Positions 4,687 to 10,596 of a DNA stretch of 12,761 nucleotides are shown here, piece by piece. A model generated the notes under the pieces. The model was not told the origin of the DNA. It ran no database searches and saw only the letters and a program-made list of their open reading frames with translations. Source of the stretch: an uncultured Clostridia bacterium (GTDB lineage Bacteria; Bacillota; Clostridia; Oscillospirales; Ruminococcaceae); assembly GCA_947588775.1 (NCBI GenBank), contig CANPZQ010000047.1, forward strand, positions 1-12,761, in the 5' to 3' direction. Each line of letters starts with the position of its first letter. The stretch's first letter is position 1. Position numbers and translations under genes: made by a program.

Positions 4687-6081
4687 CTACATCCCCTTCG
4701 CCTTTTCAATCGCCTCGTCGAGCGTTCCGACATTGTAGAACGCCGCCTCGGGAAGGTCGTCTACCTTTCCGGAAATAATCGCGTCGAAGCCCCGAAGCGT
4801 TTCCGCGAGCGGGACGTATTTTCCCTCAAGCCCCGTGAATTTTTCCGCGACATGCATCGGCTGCGAGAGAAATCTCTGGACCTTTCGCGCCCGCATGACC
4901 GCCGCGCGGTTTTCGTCCGAAAGCTCGTCTACGCCCAAAATCGCGATGATGTCCTGCAGCTCCCGGTACTTCTGCAAAACCGCCTGAACCGCTCGCGCAA
5001 TTCGGTAGTGCTCCTTTCCGACAGAGGAAACCTCCAGAATCCGCGAGCTGCTCTCCAGGGGGTCGACGGCGGGATAAATCCCCTGCTCCGCGACCTTTCT
5101 TGAAAGAACCGTCGTCGCGTCAAGGTGCGTAAACGTCGTCGCCGGGGCGGGGTCGGTGAGGTCGTCGGCGGGAACGTAGTCCGCCTGAACCGAGGTAATC
5201 GAACCGCTTGTCGTTGACGCGATACGCTCCTGCAGGGCTCCCATTTCCTCGGCGAGCATCGGCTGATAGCCGACCGCCGACGGCATTCTTCCTAAAAGCG
5301 CGGAAACCTCCGAGCCCGCCTGAACGAATCTGTAGATGTTGTCGATAAAGAATAGGACGTCGCGGTGCTCCGCGTCCCTGAAATGCTCCGCCATCGTAAG
5401 CCCCGAAAGGGCGACGCGCATTCTTACGCCCGGGGCCTCGTTCATCTGCCCGTAGACGAGCGCGGTTTTCTCCAAAACCCCGCTCTCGCGCATCTCCTTC
5501 CAGAGGTCGGAACCCTCGCGGGAGCGTTCGCCGACCCCCGCAAAGACGGAATACCCGCCCTGCGCCATAGCGACGTTGTGGATAAGCTCCTGAATCAAAA
5601 CCGTTTTTCCGACGCCCGCGCCGCCGAAAAGCCCTATTTTTCCGCCTCTCGGATATGGCGCAAGGAGGTCGATTACCTTTATTCCGGTTTCAAGAAGCTC
5701 AACGCCCGTGGCGAGGCTCGAAAAGCCGGGGGCCTTTGAATGAATGCTCCGCCTCGGCGTTCCTTCGGGAATCGACTCTCCGCCGTCAATCGTCTGTCCG
5801 AGGACGTTGAAAACGCGCCCCAAAACCTGTTTTCCGACGGGGACTTTAATTCCCGAGCCGGTTGCATGAACCTCGTCGCCGAGCCTTAGCCCGTCGCTCG
5901 AGGCGAGCATTATGCACCGAACCGAGTTGCGGCCGATGTGCTGCGCGACCTCCATCACGAGCGGCTCCCTTCCCAAAAATACGATAAGCTCGTCGCGAAG
6001 CTTCGGAAGGCTCCCCTCGGGGAACTCAACGTCGACGACGGAGCCCGAAATCGCCGAAATTTTACCGGTGTTCTTGTCCAC
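4687..6081 (-). CDS. atpD: ATP synthase F1 beta subunit (catalytic)
   Basis: 464 residues, full family length. The Walker A loop GGAGVGKT is at 153-160, GERSREG at 184-190 with the catalytic Glu185 and Arg186, Walker B-like VLFFIDNIYRF, then DYVPADDLTDPAPATTFTHLDATT and GIYPAVDPLESSSR. It binds and makes ATP at three sites in the alpha3beta3 ring. The torque loop, usually DELSEED, reads DELSDEN (385-391), and GERTREGND reads GERSREGSD; both are mild changes and the enzyme should work. Translation starts at GTG 6081, with GGGAGG 8 bases upstream, 3 bases after the atpG stop codon, so the two are tightly coupled. Downstream, hairpin B2 starts 13 bases after the stop. Confidence 0.97.
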   Translation of the reverse strand: MDKNTGKISAISGSVVDVEFPEGSLPKLRDELIVFLGREPLVMEVAQHIGRNSVRCIMLASSDGLRLGDEVHATGSGIKVPVGKQVLGRVFNVLGQTIDGGESIPEGTPRRSIHSKAPGFSSLATGVELLETGIKVIDLLAPYPRGGKIGLFGGAGVGKTVLIQELIHNVAMAQGGYSVFAGVGERSREGSDLWKEMRESGVLEKTALVYGQMNEAPGVRMRVALSGLTMAEHFRDAEHRDVLFFIDNIYRFVQAGSEVSALLGRMPSAVGYQPMLAEEMGALQERIASTTSGSITSVQADYVPADDLTDPAPATTFTHLDATTVLSRKVAEQGIYPAVDPLESSSRILEVSSVGKEHYRIARAVQAVLQKYRELQDIIAILGVDELSDENRAAVMRARKVQRFLSQPMHVAEKFTGLEGKYVPLAETLRGFDAIISGKVDDLPEAAFYNVGTLDEAIEKAKGM

Positions 6082-6084
6082 GTT

Positions 6085-6996
6085 CTAAGCCTCCCTCTCT
6101 TTTTTATGTTCCCGCTGGAATCTCGCCGCGGCGGAAATCTCGGTAATCTCGCTTGTGATTTCGCTCTGACGAAGCCGCTGATACTCAAAATCCAGCTCCG
6201 AGAGCATATCCCGCGCGCTCTTGTCGGCGGCCTCCATAGCAGCCATACGCGAACGCTGTTCGCTTAAAAAGCTTCCCGCGAGCGCGGAGTAGATATATCC
6301 GCAGACATAGCTCGGCACCGTCGCCTCTAAAACGACCTTCTCCGACGGGTGGAACTTAAAGTCGGAGCGGCGTTCGATGCGCCTCGTCTGTTCGCCCTCG
6401 TTAAAGAAGCTTTCGCGGTGGAACGGCAGAATCCTCTCGTTTGTAACGCTCTGGACGGCGTCGTTTTTATAATCCGTATAAATGACAAAGAGCTTGTCGA
6501 TTTTTCCGCCGTTGAAGGCGGATAAAAGCTCTCCCGCGATTTTTCTCGCGCGGTGAAGCGTCGGGCTCTGCGCGGAGTAGAGAAAATCCTCCTTAAAGGG
6601 GATTTTTTTCGCGGTGAAATATTTTCGCCCGTAGTTTCCGACAACGTAGAGCTCGGTGTTCGGGTGCTCCGAAAGAACCCTCTCCGCCTCCTTGATTGCG
6701 TTCATGTTGTACGCCCCCGCAAGTCCCTTGTCGGCGGTAATCAACAAAATCCCGTAGCGGCCGTCGGGCAGACGGCTTCCGTCGGCGGGATAGAGGTAGC
6801 GGCTCTCGATTTCCCGCGAGCAGCGAAAAATCCTCTTAATTTCCGCCCGGAGCGCGGTAAAATACGGAACCGTTCGGTCGTAGGCCTCTTTTGCGCGCCG
6901 AAGCTCATTCGAGGCGATAAGATACATCGCCCCGGTAATTTTCTGAGTTTCGCCGACCGAGGCTATTCTGTCGCGAAGTTCAAATTCACTGAGCAT
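6085..6996 (-). CDS. atpG: ATP synthase F1 gamma subunit (central shaft)
   Basis: 303 residues, slightly longer than the usual 280-290. The N-terminal shaft helix carries RIASVGETQKITGAMYLIASNELRRAK, the middle Rossmann-like domain ILLITADKGLAGAYN and LYVVGNYGRKYF, and the C-terminal helix has FLSEQRSRMAAMEAADKSARDML followed by LRQSEITSEITEISAAA, close to the family's 'RQAxITxEIxEIvgGA' end. About 11 extra charged residues (FQREHKKEREA) follow the usual terminus. The ATG at 6996 lies 11 bases inside the end of atpA and has GGGGGAGG upstream. Gamma turns inside the alpha-beta ring and links it to the c-ring. Confidence 0.95.
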   Translation of the reverse strand: MLSEFELRDRIASVGETQKITGAMYLIASNELRRAKEAYDRTVPYFTALRAEIKRIFRCSREIESRYLYPADGSRLPDGRYGILLITADKGLAGAYNMNAIKEAERVLSEHPNTELYVVGNYGRKYFTAKKIPFKEDFLYSAQSPTLHRARKIAGELLSAFNGGKIDKLFVIYTDYKNDAVQSVTNERILPFHRESFFNEGEQTRRIERRSDFKFHPSEKVVLEATVPSYVCGYIYSALAGSFLSEQRSRMAAMEAADKSARDMLSELDFEYQRLRQSEITSEITEISAAARFQREHKKEREA

Positions 6997-8725
6997 TCCG
7001 CGCCTCCCCCGCCCCGACGGCGTAGGCGATTATGTCCTCTTTGTCCTTATCGGAGGCCTTCGCGCCGCCTATGAGCCGTTCGACGACGTCGGGCCGCGCG
7101 CCTTTGAATTCGCGGCAAAGCCCCCTGACAATCTCTTCAAAGCCCTCGTCGGGGAGCCAGTCAAGCCCCCTGCCGACCGCGGCGATTAAAATAAACGCCT
7201 GCTGCCACTCTTCCCAAGGGGAATACTGCTCCTGGCGGAGAATATGCATCAAAATTTCGCCGAACCGCAAGGATTTCTGCATTTCGTCGTCGAGATAGTT
7301 TGAAAACTGCGTAAATACCTTCATTTCGCGGTACTGCGCAAGCTCGAGGCGCAAAGAGCCCGCGGCGTTTTTCAGAAGCGGCGTCATGGCGTCGCCGCCG
7401 ACGCGCGAAACCGAAAGCCCGACGTTTACCGCCGGCCGCTGGCCCGAACGGAACAGCGCGGTGTCCAAAAAAATCTGCCCGTCGGTGATGGAAATGATAT
7501 TCGTCGGGATATATGCCGAAACGTTTCCCGCAAGCGTTTCGACAATCGGCAGCGCGGTCATCGAGCCGCCGCCGTATTCGCGGCTCAGGTGCGCCGAACG
7601 CTCCAAAAGTCGGGAATGAAGATAAAATACGTCGCCCGGATACGCCTCCCGCCCCGGTGAACGCCCCAAAACGAGGCTCAGCGAGCGGTACGCGACGGCA
7701 TGCTTCGAGAGGTCGTCGTAGACGATAAGAACGTCGCGGCCCTTTTCCATAAAATATTCCGCAAGCGCGCAGCCGGCGTAGGGCGCGATATACTGGAGCG
7801 GCGCGGGGTCGCTCGCCGACGCTAAAAGCACGGCGGTATACTCCATCGCCCCGGCTTCCTCCAGAATGCTGACAATCCGCCGGACCGAGCTCGACTTTTG
7901 CCCGATGGCGACGTAGACGCAGATTACGTCCTTCCCCTTCTGGTTGATTATGGTGTCGACGGCGATGGCGGTTTTACCGGTTTGGCGGTCGCCGATTATA
8001 AGCTCGCGCTGGCCCCTGCCAATCGGGAACATCGCGTCTATGGACAAAAGCCCGGTTTTCAGGGGCTTGTTGACGGGTTCGCGGGCGGCGATAGCGGGCG
8101 CGGGGCTTTCGACGGGCCGGTATTCCGAGCAGTCGACGTCGCCCTTTCCGTCAATCGGAAGGCCCAAAGCGTCGGTTACTCGCCCCAAAAAGCCCTCGCC
8201 GACGGGAACCCCCGCCGAGCGGCCGGTGCGTTGGACCACGCTTCCCGCCGTAACGGTGCCGTCGTCGTCGAAGAGAATGCAGCCGAGGGAGCTTTTCGAG
8301 ATATTCTGAACCATTCCCCGAACCCCGCCCTCAAAGAGCAGGATTTCGCCGTATGCGGCATTTTTAAGCCCTTTTACCTCCGCTACGCCGTCGCCGACGG
8401 TAAGAACCGTCCCGCGTTCCTCGGAAACGGCGCGGAGCCGGAATTTTTCGGCCGCGCTCTTTAAAAGCGGTATCAGGTCGCTCTCGGGGGAGGCGTGGGC
8501 CGCCGCCGCGGAGAGAGCTCCCGTGAGCTGGCGAAGCCTTCCCTCGCGGGACCAGTCGAATACGTCGCCGCCGAGCTCAAGCCTGAAGCCGTCCGAGAGC
8601 TCGGGCTCGCGGACCCATTCAAGGGAGCAGTCCTCGCCGAGGCGGCTTTTTGCGAAGCTTAGAAAGCGTTCAAGCTGACGCTCGTTCGGCTTTTCGGCGG
8701 AATAGAGCAAAGCGGTCGTTTTCAT
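6986..8725 (-). CDS. atpA: ATP synthase alpha subunit with an N-terminal delta-subunit domain (delta CTD-alpha fusion)
   Basis: 579 residues, about 75 more than normal alpha (around 502-505). From residue 81 on it is a complete alpha subunit: ESDLIPLLKSAAEKF, GTVLTVGDGVAEVKGL (105-120), P-loop GDRQTGKT (245-252), VYVAIGQKSSSVRR, VYDDLSKHAVAYR, PTNIISITDGQIFL and SVSRVGG with the arginine finger Arg441. Residues 1-72 match the C-terminal domain of the delta/OSCP subunit: a short strand (TALLYSAEKP), a helix (NERQLERFLSFAKSRLG), then SLEWVREPELSDGFRLELGGDVFDWSREGRLRQL, comparable with the family's 'VDPsLIGGfvlrvGdkviDgSvrgRL'. An Ala-rich linker (SAAAAHASPE) joins the two. The ATG overlaps the atpF stop as ATGA, so translation is coupled and the extension is part of the protein. 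There is no separate atpH between atpF and atpA. Confidence 0.95.
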   Translation of the reverse strand: MKTTALLYSAEKPNERQLERFLSFAKSRLGEDCSLEWVREPELSDGFRLELGGDVFDWSREGRLRQLTGALSAAAAHASPESDLIPLLKSAAEKFRLRAVSEERGTVLTVGDGVAEVKGLKNAAYGEILLFEGGVRGMVQNISKSSLGCILFDDDGTVTAGSVVQRTGRSAGVPVGEGFLGRVTDALGLPIDGKGDVDCSEYRPVESPAPAIAAREPVNKPLKTGLLSIDAMFPIGRGQRELIIGDRQTGKTAIAVDTIINQKGKDVICVYVAIGQKSSSVRRIVSILEEAGAMEYTAVLLASASDPAPLQYIAPYAGCALAEYFMEKGRDVLIVYDDLSKHAVAYRSLSLVLGRSPGREAYPGDVFYLHSRLLERSAHLSREYGGGSMTALPIVETLAGNVSAYIPTNIISITDGQIFLDTALFRSGQRPAVNVGLSVSRVGGDAMTPLLKNAAGSLRLELAQYREMKVFTQFSNYLDDEMQKSLRFGEILMHILRQEQYSPWEEWQQAFILIAAVGRGLDWLPDEGFEEIVRGLCREFKGARPDVVERLIGGAKASDKDKEDIIAYAVGAGEARNAQ

Positions 8726-9204
8726 TTTTTGCCTTCGCTTTCAACCGCTTCAAGAAACGTTTCAAAGACGTCCTCGTCGCCCGACATCGCGGCGTTTTCA
8801 ACGGATTTAATCGTAACCGCGAGAATATCCTCGCGGCTGTCCGAAACGGCCTTGCGGCGAATAGCCTCGGTTTCGGAGCGCGCGTGCTCGATTATTGTTC
8901 TCGCCTCGGCCTCGGCTTCGGCGACGCGCTTGTTATAGGCTTCCTGCGCCTCATGCGCGAGGGCGGTGCGCTCGGCGTTGGCGGCGTCGCGCTTTTTTGA
9001 AAGCTCCTCGTCTAAGGAAGCCATCGCCGCGTCGGCCTCGTCGCGCTTGCGCTTCGCTTCGTCGGAGGCTTTTTTATACTCCTCCTCGCGCGCGTCGATA
9101 TACTTCTTCACGGGCTTATAGAGCAAAAACCACAGAGCCCCGAAGAGTATAACGAAGTTAAGCATATGCAGAAGAATCTGCTGAAAATCAATGTTAAGAG
9201 GCAT
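8722..9204 (-). CDS. atpF: ATP synthase F0 subunit b (peripheral stalk)
   Basis: 160 residues, typical of a single bacterial b. One membrane helix near the N-terminus (ILLHMLNFVILFGALWFLLY, about 10-29) is followed by KPVKKYIDAREEEY, the conserved cytoplasmic start. A long, highly charged helix (KKASDEAKRKRDEADAAM onward) forms the dimeric coiled coil that holds F1 still. There is no fused delta domain at its C-terminus, unlike mycobacterial b-delta. The start ATG at 9204 has GGAGGA upstream. The gene begins 15 bases after atpE and its stop overlaps the atpA start by 4 bases. Confidence 0.95.
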   Translation of the reverse strand: MPLNIDFQQILLHMLNFVILFGALWFLLYKPVKKYIDAREEEYKKASDEAKRKRDEADAAMASLDEELSKKRDAANAERTALAHEAQEAYNKRVAEAEAEARTIIEHARSETEAIRRKAVSDSREDILAVTIKSVENAAMSGDEDVFETFLEAVESEGKK

Positions 9205-9219
9205 GATTTGTCCTCCGGT

Positions 9220-9576
9220 TTAAAGAACGAATACGACCAGAATCGCGACGATAAGGGCGTAGATGATTGCGGTTTCAATGAACACGAGGCCGAGCATCAT
9301 CGCGCCGCGAATCTGAGAGGCGGCCTCGGGCTGGCGGGCGATTCCGTCGATTGTTTTCATTATCGTCATCGCCATTCCGAGCGCGCCGACGGCCGCAACC
9401 ACCGCGATTATGACCGCGGCGGCCATCGCCTTGAAGTCGCGGACGGTGTTTTCTCCGCCTCCGGAGGCGGTTTCGGCGGCGGGGGCCGCGTTTTCTTCCG
9501 CAAAGACGGTCAAGGTCGCTGCGGAAATAAGTGTGAGCGCGAGGATAACGGTTAGAACAATTCTGAAAATTTTCAT
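9220..9576 (-). CDS. atpE: ATP synthase F0 subunit c (rotor ring), with N-terminal signal-like extension
   Basis: 118 residues, against 70-90 for most c subunits. The c hairpin is clear: helix 1 (AMAAAVIIAVVAAVGALGMAM, about 50-70), polar loop IARQPEAA (79-86), and helix 2 with the ion-carrying Glu101 in GLVFIETAIIY. Aligned with the Na+-type ring of Ilyobacter, Glu101-Thr102-Tyr106 match the E-S-Y positions, but the coordinating Gln is Met68, so proton coupling is more likely. Before helix 1 come 45 extra residues: a basic start (MKIFR), a hydrophobic core and TVFA|EEN, which looks like a cleavable signal peptide, then an Ala/Gly/Glu-rich spacer. The ATG at 9576 overlaps the atpB stop (ATGA), with AAGGAAG upstream. 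Confidence 0.93.
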   Translation of the reverse strand: MKIFRIVLTVILALTLISAATLTVFAEENAAPAAETASGGGENTVRDFKAMAAAVIIAVVAAVGALGMAMTIMKTIDGIARQPEAASQIRGAMMLGLVFIETAIIYALIVAILVVFVL

Positions 9577-10418
9577 GCGATTACTTCCTTTCCTGAAGTT
9601 TTTGAGGATTTACTCCTTTTTCCTTTTTCATGACGCTCGGTGCTTTCGCCGTAGAACACCGAAACGAGCATCGTAAGTACATATGTCTGGATAATTGCGT
9701 GCAGAAGCGTAAAGAGCACCCCGACCACCGACGGCAGAACGAAGCTTAAGGGGAGGTAGTGGTATACGAGGTCGGTGACCAACGCTCCGCTTAAAAGCGC
9801 GCCGAAGAGCCTGAAGCTCATCGAGATCGGCAGCGAGAAGTCCTTCAGGGCGTTTATCGCGCCGTGGGCCTTTCCGTGGATAATTCCGCTCACCAAGATG
9901 AACCCGTAGGACATAAAGCCCATCGCTATCGCGCCGTTTATATCCGCGAGCGGCGCGGGGAGCGAAACGCTCGCACCCGAAACCGTCACCGCCTGAATCC
10001 CCAGAAGCTCGAAGATTGTGCTTATGAAGATATAAACTCCGGCGGCGAAGATATAGGCTCCGAGAAGCCCGTTTCGGTGGGGGCTGTTCGAGCTTGCGAG
10101 CCCCGAGAAGAGCTTTACCGCCTGCTCGAGAAGAAGCTGGAGCTTTCCCGGGATTTCGGTGAAGCGCGGGATTACGAAAATCCGGATAATTATGCATAAA
10201 ACGATAATTATCCCGCTGACCGTGAACGCGGAAATAAGCCCGGGGTTGACCTCAAGCCCGAAAAACGCGACCTTCGCGCTTTCGTGCAGAACGCCGTCGC
10301 GCATCGCCTCCTTAATCGGTTCCTTTTCGCGGCCGGGAACCAAAATGCTTCCGACCAAAAGCAGAATCACGAGAGCCGCGAGGATTACTGCGCTGACAAT
10401 TTTTTTCTTTTTGGGCAA
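9573..10418 (-). CDS. atpB: ATP synthase F0 subunit a (ion channel stator)
   Basis: 281 residues from a TTG start at 10418, chosen because AGGAGG lies 7 bases upstream (10431-10426). The frame continues to a GTG at 10460, but that has no ribosome binding site and sits inside the leader hairpin. A basic N-terminus (PKKKK) precedes the first membrane helix. Several more follow, with PLADINGAIAMGF, and SLPISMSFRLFGALLSG carrying the essential Arg203, then LLHAIIQTYVLTMLVSVFY with Gln244 in the last helix. Subunit a forms the two half-channels against the c-ring. A hydrophilic, Lys/Ser-rich tail (after residue 258) is longer than usual. It is the first gene of the operon; no atpI is seen before it. 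Confidence 0.94.
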   Translation of the reverse strand: MPKKKKIVSAVILAALVILLLVGSILVPGREKEPIKEAMRDGVLHESAKVAFFGLEVNPGLISAFTVSGIIIVLCIIIRIFVIPRFTEIPGKLQLLLEQAVKLFSGLASSNSPHRNGLLGAYIFAAGVYIFISTIFELLGIQAVTVSGASVSLPAPLADINGAIAMGFMSYGFILVSGIIHGKAHGAINALKDFSLPISMSFRLFGALLSGALVTDLVYHYLPLSFVLPSVVGVLFTLLHAIIQTYVLTMLVSVFYGESTERHEKGKRSKSSKTSGKEVIA

Positions 10419-10436
10419 AATATCGCCTCCTATAAT

Positions 10437-10481
10437 AAAAAACGAACCTTGGGAAGGCACGGCGTTGCGCCCTAAGTTCGT
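10437..10481 (-). terminator. Hairpin plus U-run in the atp operon leader (possible attenuator)
   Basis: On the minus strand ACGAACTTAGGG (10481-10470) pairs with CCCAAGGTTCGT (10453-10442), 12 positions with one G-U and one mismatch, directly followed by TTTTTT (10442-10437 region). This is the form of an intrinsic terminator. It lies between the promoter at 10525-10498 and the atpB ribosome binding site, so it would stop atp transcripts early unless bypassed. A small inner hairpin (GGCG CAA CGCC) could compete. Confidence 0.65.
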
Positions 10482-10497
10482 AGTAAGGATTTATTTT

Positions 10498-10525
10498 ATT
10501 ATAGCACCCTCGCAGGTTTTGTCAA
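10498..10525 (-). promoter_or_regulatory. Consensus promoter of the atp operon
   Basis: Minus strand: a perfect TTGACA (10525-10520), a 16-base spacer ending in TGC (extended -10), and a perfect TATAAT (10503-10498). The expected start is near 10490, about 70 bases before the atpB start codon. This should be a strong vegetative promoter separating atp expression from rpoC. Confidence 0.9.
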
Positions 10526-10547
10526 GTGAAATTTTGGTGAATTTAGC

Positions 10548-10581
10548 CGCGGCCCCGAAACCCGAAGGCTTAGGGGCCGCG
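10548..10581 (-). terminator. GC-rich hairpin after rpoC
   Basis: Nine perfect outer pairs (10548-10556 with 10573-10581) and, after one mismatch, five inner pairs close on a TTCG tetraloop, a very stable fold. It begins 15 bases after the rpoC stop. The following minus-strand sequence lacks a T run, so it may stabilise the mRNA end or act as a weak terminator. Confidence 0.6.
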
Positions 10582-10596
10582 TAGTGATTTGATTTT

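Noticed and set aside
9628..10197. Second gene in another frame over atpB, and long antisense frames over atpA and rpoC
   Set aside because: Shadow frames caused by high GC; the overlapped genes are clear family members and the shadows have no recognisable domains.
10419..10460. GTG at 10460 as the atpB start
   Set aside because: It has no ribosome binding site and lies within the leader hairpin; the TTG at 10418 has AGGAGG at the right distance.
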